DNA of 64,000 nucleotides, taken from positions 6,687,501 to 6,751,500 of the forward strand of contig NC_064043.1 in assembly GCF_932526225.1 (NCBI RefSeq), read 5' to 3'. The position numbers and the translations under genes are program-made. The notes below the pieces were generated by a model. The model was not told the origin of the DNA and did no database searches. It saw only the letters and a program-made list of their open reading frames with translations. Shown here one piece after another: positions 11,327 through 21,968 of this stretch (positions are counted from its first letter, which is position 1; every line of letters begins with the position of its first letter). Origin of the DNA: Nematostella vectensis. Taxonomy: Eukaryota; Cnidaria; Anthozoa; Actiniaria; Edwardsiidae.

Positions 11327-12799
11327 TCATCTTGTTTGAGATTCTCTTGAATCAGTTGGTGGTTCATATTCACTTCTAAACTGCCAATACTTCATAAAGG
11401 ACTGAAAAATTAAAGCATATTGAGCTCCAATTGTGGTTGGTGCTTACACATACTATGTATTATTCCATGCATACAGCCAGGATTTCCTGGGAAGAGGACA
11501 GGTGTGGTATCTCAAAATTTGGAAACCTGACAATCAGTAATTTCAATGCAAAATCCACAAATTAGTGAGATGAGACTTGGTTCAATTGAAGCCTAGGTGT
11601 GTTTTTAAAGAGTTTTAGTGTTTGATAGGTGATTTGTTGATTTTTTTGCAAGTAGTTTCTTGATCCAAGTTGGTCGATCGAGTCCCAAGCCTTTCCCATT
11701 TTTACTGTACACTAATAGAAACACCAACGTCAGGCAGGCTTTAAATTGCTATATGGGCATTCGCAATTGAATTACAGACTCAAACTGGGTATCTCAAGCC
11801 CCTATTTTACAATGAATATTTTTCGTCAACCCAGATTCCCCCATACATTCCATTATAGAACTTTTGAAAGTAGCCTTGGGCTGCCTGTGGTATCCGTTGT
11901 AAGGGTACCGTAAATGACCTAATAAACGTCCAGGCATTTATTAAATTTTGATGGTCCGAGGGGGGGCGTTCATTAGATAGGAGGCATTTATTAGAAAGAA
12001 GAGTGCCTCACTTGCCTCATGCAGGCTACGGCCCTGCCCAAGTGCAGTGGGGTTCTAGTCTCAGCCAGGATCATTTTAAATTATAGCCTGCGTAGCAAGC
12101 ATTTACTGTGCGACGAATGCAATGATTTAACGGTGCAAGTATGCGAAAACGAGGAGTAGGCCTTGTTATTCCTGGACGCTACACTGCGAGGACAAAACGA
12201 AAGAAAATTGCTCACATCCTAAGCAATGAGATCAGGAACGTTATAGAGCGGTACCCTCATTCTGACCTTGAACAAGACTCTACTTTCTTACAAGTGTTGA
12301 TTAAGCAAGATGGCAATTAAATTACCATTCATATTTCTGGAATTCCTATGTTTTTTTTTTAGCTGGCAGGCTGGAGCGGGGAAGGGGAGGTGGGGCGTTT
12401 AATAGAGGAGGGCGTTTATTAGAGAGGGGCGTTCATTGCAAACTTGTAAGCTTATGGGGGGGGGGGGCGTTTATTAGGTCATTTACAGTAAGGAAGGTTT
12501 TTTTACTACATGTTATTTCTACTATGGAATTTCTACTAAAAATAATTTTATAATCGTGAGGATATAAAACGATTATTCAACAATTATTATTACAGTAAAC
12601 ATAGGAATGATAGAGATCAAATCAGTTCAGAGGAAAAGTAAGCAAAACCTACCGAGGTTAAAACTGCTCCAACAACCGCGGACAGAGAGATAATGAATAC
12701 ACCCTTGGAATAGTTAGGCCCTGTCCATTGATATCTCCTTTGAGCTTGCCTTTGTACTAAAGGCAAATTTCTCGAAATTTTCTGTAGACTTTCATACAT
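11327..12799 (-). CDS. Small single-pass membrane protein C, probably mitochondrial (two exons, 73 aa)
   Basis: Exon 1 is 12653-12799 (49 codons, donor GTAGGT) and exon 2 is 11327-11401 (24 codons plus TGA, acceptor TTTTTCAG), both phase 0. The product has a basic leader (MYESLQKISRNLPLVQRQAQ), a single helix (GVFIISLSAVVGAVLTSSFM) and a polar tail ending PPTDSRESQTR. Size and layout resemble small accessory subunits of respiratory complexes (COX7B- or NDUFC1-like), but I cannot assign one. It lacks the FYTQRKRP core of proteins A and B. Its intron holds the MITE at 11908-12488. The start codon lies 430 bases from that of the divergent DED-NB-ARC-WD40 gene. Confidence 0.6.
11908..12488. mobile_element. 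TA-flanked MITE (~580 bp)
   Basis: The inverted ends read TACCGTAAATGACCTAATAA at 11906 and, on the other strand, TACTGTAAATGACCTAATAA ending at 12490. About 23 bp match with one mismatch and a TA lies at each border, as expected for a Tc1/mariner-type target. Subterminal copies of a GGGGCGTT(T/C)ATTAG motif occur repeatedly at both ends, and a poly-G run lies near the right end. No ORF. The element sits in the intron of the small membrane-protein gene C. Confidence 0.85.
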
Positions 12800-13229
12800 T
12801 TTGTTGCGTTGCGATTAACTTTTTTTGAGCAGATAGGTCAGCGGACTGCGGACTCATTCCCAGTCGTTTTACCATGTCGTTTAGGAACGCCTTCGACAAA
12901 TCGAGTTTTGGAGCCAACTTTTGATTTCATATTCTGGAGGGTTATTCCCGGAATTGCGTTTTTATCAATAACACACAATGACGTTTTCCACATGATCGTT
13001 TTCTGGCGATAAGCAAAGTCTAAATCGGAAAGCTTCTTCTCTGAACGATCTATTCCTTTGGGTTTGTTCTTCCAGATTTATACGTTAGGTTCAAGTAATT
13101 GCTTATTCACTGTCAATCGCATGTCGAAGATGAGAAACAGAATATGAAACACAGAAATTGCCGAAAAGCTGGTCGACTTAGACGATCGCTGTGAAGCCAC
13201 ATGTGCTTAGTCACTAAAGAGGTTTAAAA
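12800..13229. promoter_or_regulatory. Putative bidirectional promoter region
   Basis: This 430-bp gap separates the start codons of two divergent genes: the small membrane protein on the minus strand and the DED-NB-ARC-WD40 gene on the plus strand. Both 5' ends must lie here or in further upstream exons. No TATA box stands out. The call rests on gene arrangement only. Confidence 0.45.
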
Positions 13230-16200
13230 ATGTCTGACTTCGGCGATTGCCACGACGAAATACTCTCTGAGTTGTCAGGAAGAGAATTCAAGCGAGTCCG
13301 TTTTCTCTTCAAAGATTTGGTTGACTTTTCTGGCTCCAAGGACTGGCTTATTGAGTTCAACGATTACGTTAGAAGCGTCGTGTCAAGGAATGTCACAAGC
13401 AAGGAAATCACCTGTTTTGTGCGGTGGGCTTTGGGTGTCATTCGACAGGATTTTAGTGGGAAGGAGATCGCGTATGATTTCGATCATGAAGGTAAATTGT
13501 TGTATCTTACGTTCTTTTATTTTCATCATTTTTTATTCGTACAGAAACAAATAGGCATATGAAGCAATATAATCAATGTGAAACAAAAAGTACATTTAGC
13601 AAGACTCATCGTGAAAGTTGATTTTATGGTACGTGTAAGCAACATCTAAACAAAACGAAACTTCAATATGAATTATGAAGAAAAACATCACTTACCCTAT
13701 GTAAGTATAAACACTGCATTAAGACTGCATATCTGTTGAAGGTTTGACTGGTCACATCCCTCCCCCTTTTTTACAAAGTTTGCTTAAAATATAAGAAAAT
13801 GTGTGAAAGAAAAATTTCTTTGAATCCCCTGGCACTTCTGGATCTGCCAGTCAGGGAAATTTATTGGTCAATCAACAACACAAAAGCTTAAGTGCACATT
13901 TCCTAGTTATGAAGCTTGTGTTCAGAATAGAAACCAAATTCTTGCATAGGTAATAGCTAACTTTCTTTAGACGTTGTCTTGGTGGCCAAGGTAGCATGTG
14001 TAAAGTTCTTAAAATAGTGAAATTTGATGTGTGGACTAGAATGGAATTTGGTCAGATATTTGTCCCACTAGAAGCTTTTGATGAAAGATTTACCTAAACA
14101 CTCCAAACTCACAAAAAATGTTAAGGGGAACCATGTAGCTAAACAACTTCAATCAACCATTATCTTATTAAGTCTCCCTATTAACCATAATGTGCAATTT
14201 TTGTTTAATAAAAACAATTGTTATGATGGAGAGAATATAAATATGTGACTTCAAATAGACTAAATAATGATTGTGTCTTTCTACAGGTCATTCCAATGCC
14301 AAGCTGTGTGTTAGTAGCTTTAGGCATCTACAGGCTAAGCTTGATTACAAACTGAGAGAAGAAGACATCCATAGAATGAAATTCCTCTTAGCTGACCTTA
14401 TACCTCAGGGGTCGGCAGAACCAGTCACCACAGCTGCAGAGCTCTTTGAGATACTAGAGCATCATGGGTACCTGTCAAACACAGACCTATCACTGGTCAG
14501 ATGGCTTTTGGAGAAGACCCCTAGGAAGGACTTGATACCTCTGTTGGAAATCTATCACTCCCAAAAACGTGGAAGCAAAGGTTCATATAATTTTAAAATG
14601 TTTTCTTTTTTGTACAGCAATCTTCATTGATATTAACTTAGGAAGGTACATAGTACTGATACTCTTTTATCAAAAGTGTATCTACTTCCCTCAGAAGACA
14701 CTCTTCTGATAGACTCTTTTAATTCCATTACAATAATAACTCCCTTTAATAAAAACTGATTAAGTTGCTAATAAAAACTGGTAAGTTGCTAACTTAACCT
14801 TAAAAAACACCCCACACTCAAGAGAGTTGAATCTTTGTTTAGTTCCTAGTGCCTATGGACTGAGGAAACTACCTGTTGACTATGTCGACCGACAAAGTGA
14901 CATTGAAGATGTTAAGAAACTCCTTCGCTCGGGTGACGCTTCCGTGGGAGTGGTAGACTCTCGGACCAAGTCGCGCACCAGCAACGAGAAATCCCAGCAA
15001 ATAGTAGGCATTCGTGGTATGGGGGGTATCGGAAAAACGGTCCTCACCCAAGCCGTGTGTTGGCAGATCAAGGAACAGAGACAGGTGATCTGGCTAACGG
15101 TGGGACAAACGCCCGACCTGCTCTCACTTCTTAATACACTAGCAACTATCGTTACAGGGAAGACATGCTCATTTACTGACGTTGCCATGGTACAGAACTT
15201 TATAACTGAAAGCACCGCTGATCGTGACGTCCTCGTCGTGCTGGATGACGTCTGGGATGTCAATCATGCCGCAGCCTTTGATGTGTTGAGTGGCACCTGC
15301 CAATTACTCGTCAATACCCGCAACGCGGATGTTATCCATGGTCTTCGTAGCTCTAAGGTTTATAAGCTTGGGTCCCTGAGCATTAAAAAGTCACGTGAAT
15401 TGCTCATGAAAAGTGCACACAAGAATCTAGAAGAGTTGTCTCAACAAGTTCGACGGCTAGTGGAAGATATTCTCAGAGAATGCGATGGGCTCCCGTTGGC
15501 TTTAGCTCTCGTTGGCTCCAGTCTTATTGATGCAAGTCCTACAAGCGTGAGTGACTGGAAAGATAGGCTAGACGGGCTAAAAGATGCCGACTTAGAAGAG
15601 ATCAAGTCCTGCTTCCCCTCTGATTCGTACCCATACGAGAACCTACTCGCTGCGATTGAAGTAAGCTTTCGTGCTCTACCTCAAGACAAGCAGGAGAAAT
15701 TTCTCAGCTTTGCAATTTTTCCTGAAGATGAGGAAGTACCTTCCTATGTGCTGGAGATGGTGTGGAAACTTCCAGGACGCCAGACAAGGAACTCTTTATC
15801 ATTTTTGGAACGGCGTTCCCTTTTGCTGGAAGGCACGAGAGAAAACAGCTACATGGTTCACGACGTGCTGTTAGATTATCTTCGCGGGCGCATCAGAGTA
15901 GAGAGGAACGATACTAGTGCCCTAAGAAATGCCAACCAAGAATTTTTAGAACTTTACAAGAGCAAGTGTCTAAATGAAAAATGGAGCAATGGTCCTAAAA
16001 ACGACGTGTATTTCTTCCAACATCTGGCCTTTCATTTGATGAAGGCAGAGAAGGTGAAAGAACTCGAAGACCTTTTGCTTGACTTTGAGTGGCTCAGAGT
16101 CAAATTGGATGGGGCTGATTTGTCGTCCCTGCTAGCAGATTTCCGATACCTGGCAGCTGAACAGTCGGGTAAAGAAGAGGTCTTTTTGCTGCGGTCCTCT

Positions 16201-19200
16201 CTAATGCTCTCCTCGAATGTGATATCGTCGAGCAAAGATCAGCTCGGACCTCAGTTAGTTGGAAGACTCCAAGGGTTCAGCTCCAACCAGCGCATCAACG
16301 ACATCCTCAAACAAGTAGTGGAATGTGAAAGCGGTATTCTCCCCCTCAGATGGTGCTTGACCCCCCCTGGAGGGCCCTTATTAAGAACCATAGACGGGAG
16401 GAGCAGGACGATCCTTGGCATTGCAGTGACGCCAGACACCAAGAAGATTATTACAGGTGGAGCCGATGGAAGTATAAGAGTCTGGGATTACGAGACTGGC
16501 AAGGAACTCAACAAGCTACTAGACCACACAAAGTTGGTGTACACGTTGGCTTTATCGCCCCACGCAGACTTTCTCGTATCTGGTGCTTTCGATCATACAG
16601 TTAAGATATGGGACATGGATACTTTGTCTTTGGTACGTACTTTAAAAGGCCACAAGAATTGGGTCAGTGGAGTTCTTGTAACTCCTGATTCTAAGAGGAT
16701 TATCTCTTCATCGTACGATAAGACTGTTAAGATCTGGGATGTCGAGACCTGCGCTTTTGTGAATAGCCTTGATGGTCATGATGGTCATGTAAGAGGTATC
16801 GCTATCACTTCCGATGGGCGCAGGCTCGTCTCCGCGTCACAGGACCGAACTCTAAGAATCTGGAACCTTGAGACATTTGCCCACGTGAGTACCCTGCGTG
16901 GACATTCAGAGACTGTGTATTGCGTGTGCTGTTCGCCCGACGACAAATTTGCCATTTCGGGCTCTGAAGACACGATGGTGAAGATCTGGGACCTCGAGAG
17001 CGCTAAAGAAGTGCGCAGTCTTGTAGGACACACAAGTGATATATTTGCTGTTGCCGTGACCCCAGATGGGAGCCAAGTAATCTCTTCAGGTGATGATACG
17101 CAAGTGAAGGTCTGGTCGCTAGAAAGTGGCGAGGAACTGGCGTCCCTACATGGTCATAGCGAGTCGGTACGTATCGTTACTGTATCTCCTGACGGACTAA
17201 CAATAGTGTCCGGCTCTGAGGATGCAACGTTCAAGATATGGAGAATTGCTTCCATGAATACTATTTCTCCTGTTCTTGGTCATAAACGAACCATAAATGG
17301 AATGGCGTTATCGAAGAACGGGGATTTTTGCGTGACCGGATCAGATAATTCTCTTGTAAAGGTCTGGGACGGAAAAATCTATAGTGAGCTGATGACTTTC
17401 TCTGGACATACGGATTGTGTCCAGGCAATAGCACTATGTCCAGACAGTAGTCTTGCAGCTTCTGGAGGCAATGATTGTGTGATTAATATCTGGAATTTAG
17501 CTCCTTTTTTCCGTAAGCTTTCGTTAAAGGAGCATGAGTACCCTGTTCAAGCCTTGGCGTTTGCAGAGGAGGGAAGATGTCTGGTTTCCGCCGCGCAAGA
17601 CGACTGCATCATTGCATGGGATGCACAGCAAGGGCTACCGCTTGTGAAAGTCTTCGCACCTGTTCATGATATTCTCGGGGTTGAAATGAACTCAGGCGAG
17701 CTGACTTGCTACAACAGACGAAGACACATATGGAAGTGCAAGCTCGATTTATCATCGCGTAGTCCTCATCGCTCTAACAATAGCACTTCTGCTAATGATG
17801 ATGCGACTGGTGATGATGATGAGAATGGTAATGATGATGGTGGTGATAATGATGATGGTGTTGATGGTGACAAGAGAACGACAGAAATTGCAGCTGTATC
17901 CGATCATTCTGTTGCGCCTTCTCGATCTTTCTGGAATCCTGACTTTCCTGTCCAGGAAGGACCTGACAGCGGCTCCCACCCAGCGCTGATGATTCGAAAC
18001 GGAACAAGACTTCTTCTAGGCAGTGTCATGAGTAAGGCCGCTCTGCGTCTCATAGACGTTGAGACTGGCATGGACATTGGCCTGTGTATAGACACTGACG
18101 CGAGGTCCATCGTGACTTCCTTGGTAGTTACGAAGGATGAAAAAGAGGTATTTGTTGGCACTGATCGCGGAAGGGTTGTCAAGATGGACATCGACTCTGA
18201 CGGCATTGTACAGGTGTACCAGCACTCTGCTATGCAAGAGGTTAATGCTGTTGCGCTTGCTTGTGAAGACCGCTCTTTATTGACGGCAGACACAAGCGGG
18301 AAAATTCTCCAGTGGAACGTGGCGACAGCGGAGCATAAACTAGTCCTTGATTTCGACCAGAGCAAGGTAAACTCTGGTTGTGCTGTTGCTGAAACTTCTG
18401 CGGCATTTTGTGATAGTACAGGTCGTCTCCATGTGGTATGCGTGTCTCGAGGTATCAGCGTTACCATCGATGCGCACGAACACGCTGTGCATGCCGTTGC
18501 ATACAACGCCGCTGTTGATTACCTGATCACGGGTTCTCGCCATGAGCATGTGATCAAAGGCTGGCGTGTGTGTATCAGTGAGAGTGCGATCACGTGCAAG
18601 TTGGTCTTCTCGATCAACAGCAATCACGACTCTGGTGTTCGAACTCTAACCTGGTCTCCGGATGGGTTATCACTCTACTCGGCCTCCACTGATAATAAGA
18701 TAGCCCACTGGGACGTCACTGAACCAAGCTATTCGCAGAGACAAAACGAGATCAAGGCTTCTAGTTTCGGCATAAGTTACCTCTATGCCGACAACGAACG
18801 ACTGATCGCAACATTTGACGACGCTCATGTTATCACATGGGACATCAAGTCACGTGAGGTCATCAGGTCAGCCAATGGGCATTGGGGGCGATACAACGTG
18901 GTCAGCTTCTTTCCACAGGGAGACCAAGTCGTGTCGAATGGACATCACTTCACACTGAAACAATGGGACTTGGGAAGCGGACGAATTAAGCACATATACC
19001 CACACAGCAACGAAATAACCACATTATGCGTACTACCCTGTGGGCGTTACCTAGTAACTGGATCACGTGACAAGATATTGCGCCTATGGGAGGCTGGGAA
19101 TCCAGAATGCGTCAGCAGATTCTACTTTGAGCACATTCCGCAGACCGTAGCGTGCAGTGAGGCTGGGGGAGTTTGCGTCGGGCTGACTAACGGCCAGGTG

Positions 19201-19224
19201 TGCTTTATGGAGCTTCGCGTCTAG
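13230..19224 (+). CDS. Apaf-1-like protein: tandem DED-like domains, NB-ARC ATPase, WD40 propellers (1645 aa)
   Basis: Exons are 13230-13491, 14287-14580 and 14843-19224; both introns are phase 1 and the sum is 1646 codons with stop. Residues 1-87 form a divergent death fold (GREFKRVRFLFKDL, IRQDF). Residues about 90-180 are a clear DED (LREEDIHRMKFLLADLIP, LSLVRWLLEKTPRKDL, with the E/D...RxDL charge pattern). The NB-ARC has Walker A GMGGIGKT (244-251), Walker B VLVVLDDV (315-322), LVNTRN, GLPLAL (401-406) and a VHD motif (524-526) in the MHD position. About ten WD40 repeats span 703-1124; an Asp/Asn-rich linker (about 1168-1195) follows; about nine weaker repeats run to the end. Known: APAF1 has CARD-NB-ARC-WD40 and activates caspase-9 on cytochrome c binding. 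Inferred: this protein assembles similarly but recruits DED partners such as caspase-8-like proteases. The exon 2 donor GTTCAT is weak. Confidence 0.9.
17790..17875 (+). repeat. GAT-rich coding repeat in the WD40 linker
   Basis: Imperfect GATGAT/AATGAT triplets encode an Asp/Asn/Gly-rich acidic linker between the two propellers. Being made of triplets, its length can vary without breaking the frame. Confidence 0.8.
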
Positions 19225-20271
19225 GTGGTGAGTGGTCCAGAACTTCTAGTACTTACATACCTCTTAAGGGGGCTAAATTGTGGTCTGTATTATTATAATT
19301 ATCTGATTTAAAGATATACCTCAGCCACGGGGAGAATTGGACTTTCGGGATTGGGGTGAGAAAAGACCTAGTTCATTGACGGGGGAGGGGGAAGGAGGGG
19401 TGTCGGAGGATTTCCTCCGTGAAGTATGGATCATGAACTGCACAATTCCAGGAAACTACTCCTTAGGTAACCTGAGATGTATTTAGCAAATATCAATAAT
19501 AGATTTATAGGGTAAAGAGGTATAGGGAAAATAATAGAATAATAGGGTAAAGGGGAGGCCATCGATGGTAGAGGTGTAACCAATTTGCCCAGTAGGTTTG
19601 TTTCATTTTTATATAGTTTTTTTTTGCGATTAAAGGGTTTTTGGATAGATAGGTAGAGAGTATATAGGTGGTAGATAGGTATATGGTATGTTAGGTTTTT
19701 AAAACAAATTAGAATTCTAAAACTGGGAAGGCAAAAAGTTACTTAACACATTCATTCCATTATTGCTCGGCGGTTCTTCCTTTTGTAGTGCAGATTGTTA
19801 AGAATTTTGCATTCGTCTTGGTTAAGTTAGAAATGACTTGCATAACGGGAAATCAATAGATCATTTTATTGATACAAACGATAAGTTATATCAGGTTTCA
19901 CCTAATAAATATCTATACGCTAGACAAGCTAAATCAACAGCCAATATATTAGCCATGCATACCACTTTCCATAAGTTTTATTATTTTAGAATATGTTTAA
20001 ATTTGCGCTGAGCTTTCGATAGAGGTTTCTAAAGCGCTTCCAATATGTACAACCTTTTCTCTCACACTTCAGTGAACAGTTTTTGGATTCCTTACTTAAT
20101 TTAAATCCCTATAAGCATCCAAGCTTAACTCGGTCGATTTTCTTGTAACGCGAAATTCGCGAAATTAGTAACACTCCTACATTGATATTCTACCTATCCA
20201 CCGTCCATCATACCATACGATTCCATTTCCAATTTACATAATCGTAATTTGGCGCACTCTGATTGGTCATG
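19225..20271. other. Intergenic DNA between convergent genes
   Basis: This holds the 3' flanks of the DED-NB-ARC-WD40 gene and the Dmbx-like gene. No gene-like ORF. A minus-strand AATAAA at 19977-19982 could polyadenylate the homeobox transcript; no clear AATAAA was seen close after the stop at 19224. Confidence 0.5.
19977..19982 (-). terminator. Candidate polyadenylation signal of the Dmbx-like gene
   Basis: AATAAA on the minus strand about 290 bases after the stop codon. Another copy lies near 19865. Which one is used cannot be told. Confidence 0.35.
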
Positions 20272-21205
20272 CTAGCGCATTGCTTTGTACGATAGCGAAT
20301 GTGGTGAAGGGTACGGGAAAGATGTTGCGTGACGTACAGGGAGCCCACTATGCCAGGGGTCGACAAAATGAAACGGCGATGGATAGCGTGACGAGAATGA
20401 TCGGACAGCCACTGGACGGTAGGGCTGGGCCGGACGCAAAAAGTCGGACGTGGAGTCGAGATAGATCAGGTCTGAAGGTGAAGTCGTTTGATGGTTGCTC
20501 TCGGCTATGGGTTCGTGATAGTCCTTATCCTCGTCTCTTTCTTCACTGCTCTCGCTGGTTCCCCCCTGGCGCTCTGCGGATTCTTTAGATTTGCGGTACT
20601 TTGCGCGTCTGTTCTTAAACCACACCTGTAAGACATAAGTTTAAATTATTTTTGGCGTTGTTTAGAAGTTAAATAACCCTTCCTGTCTTGTATCGAGTAA
20701 ACCCTAGGAAATCCGAGAAAAAAAATATTTGAAGCTTTTCATCGGCAGTTGTTTGCTAAAATGATGTGTAGTTTGACGGGGTATTTCCCACGGACAACAC
20801 TCATTTTCAACCTATCGAATGATGGAATGGATGTGACAGTGTAGTAGGTAACACGTCTAACCAGGATACCCGGAGGCATGGGTTCATTTTCTACTCACAA
20901 CAACAATTTTTACATTCTGAAATAGGGGTGTTACCTCTTGCTCCCCTAGAGGTCCTTCACTCAAAATTTCCTTAGAAATGAAAGAACCTAGAACTTCGGT
21001 GGCTAGAGGGAGACCGGTTCCTTTGAGGTACGCACCTGTATTCTGGACTCTGGTAGGTTGGTGTAGACCGCGAGCTGTTCCCTCAGGAGTACGTCTGGGT
21101 AGTGGGTCCTGCTGAAGGCGCGCTCAAGAGTGTCGAGCTGGAACTGGTTAAACGTTGTTCGCGTGCGTCGGATTTTTCGTCCGTCCGCTACTTTGAGGAT
21201 GATAT
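20272..21205 (-). CDS. Dmbx-like paired-class homeobox gene, homeodomain exons (5' exon not placed)
   Basis: Exon 21036-21205 begins after a T11AG acceptor and encodes [18 protein letters not shown], then [20 protein letters not shown], ending RIQ at a GTGCGT donor. Exon 20272-20625 resumes with [14 protein letters not shown] and runs to TAG, giving a Ser/Pro/Tyr-rich tail. Lys at homeodomain position 50 places it in the K50 group (Otx, Gsc, Pitx, Dmbx). The THYPDV..RE.LA..TNLPE signature and an IIL segment just before the homeodomain match Dmbx best. It is a nuclear DNA-binding transcription factor. The first codon of exon 21036-21205 is split (phase 1), so an upstream exon must end in phase 1. 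A candidate is 27939 down to about 27710, ending QQQQR plus G before GTAACA, but a 6.5-kb intron and low complexity make that weak. No OAR motif is seen. Confidence 0.85.
20834..20897 (+). repeat. Possible tRNA-derived (SINE-like) fragment
   Basis: TAGTAGGTAACACG resembles an A box (TAGC..AGTGGTTAACACG), and CATGGGTTCATTTTC, about 35 bases on, resembles a degenerate B box. No cloverleaf with paired acceptor stem is formed, so it is not called as a tRNA gene. Confidence 0.3.
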
Positions 21206-21390
21206 CTAAAAAAAAAAATACACACACAGGTTACAAAATATTTGTGGAATTCTTTTACTCGCCATTTAGATTTGCTGGACACAAGAATATCAAGAGCAAT
21301 GCTGTCTTGTTGACTCATGTTTGCCACTTTGGTTTTGATTTTGAATAAAATATTAAATATAATATTAGCCAAAGACTATTTCATGCTTAA

Positions 21391-21543
21391 GCAATAGAAT
21401 GGAGCCGTTTTTATTTTAGGATTATTCTATTGGATTAAAGTTTATAGTGATTTAAGTGGATTTAGTTTGCTACTGAAATAAACATCTCATTAGCATTCGG
21501 ATATTTTGCGGCGTTAAAAGATTCGTCACAGTTTGTCACTCAC
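21391..21543. repeat. Dispersed repeat, copy 1
   Basis: It shares GCCGTTTTTATT.TAGGAT, GGATTAAA, TCAAGTGG/TTAAGTGG GTTTAGTT and TTTTGCGGC with the segment at 35887-36012, in the same order and orientation. It abuts the MITE at 21564. Confidence 0.6.
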
Positions 21544-21563
21544 TGGCCGGCCCCAGAGTCTTA

Positions 21564-21968
21564 CGTCCACACTAACACGGATTCAAAAGTATCCGGATTC
21601 GTTTCGCCGAAAACGCATCACTTGATTCGCGTCCACGCTATCGTTTTCGCATCGTGTTCGCCTGGATCCAGCCGTCCACGGATTCAAACGTTTAAAAACG
21701 CTGAAAGGTACAGGGTGACGTCATTGTTATGATATGCGCATGCTCAAAGCAGCGCGCGCCTGCGATATGACGCCATCGTTTTCATTTTGATACGGATTCG
21801 ACCGTCCACACTACGGACCAAAGTATACGGATTCATTTTGATTCACTTTCGAGGGCGTTTTCAAAAGTATCCGGATTTGCTGGACCCAGCCCGCGTGTTA
21901 TTGTGGACGGAAGGCCTAAACGTATCAAAAAGTATACGGATTCAAACGAATCCGTGTTGGTGTGGACG
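21564..21968. mobile_element. MITE with GTCCACAC inverted ends (~405 bp)
   Basis: The left end reads CGTCCACACTAACACGGATT and the right end, reversed, CGTCCACACCAACACGGATT. Internal GGATTC and TATCCGGATT motifs recur in both orientations, so the element is partly palindromic. No ORF. The borders are approximate; a GGCC(C)C motif flanks both sides and may be part of the element. Confidence 0.75.

Noticed and set aside
17904-18506. 200-codon minus-strand ORF
   Set aside because: It is antisense to the WD40 exon; the plus strand has clear WD40 repeats.
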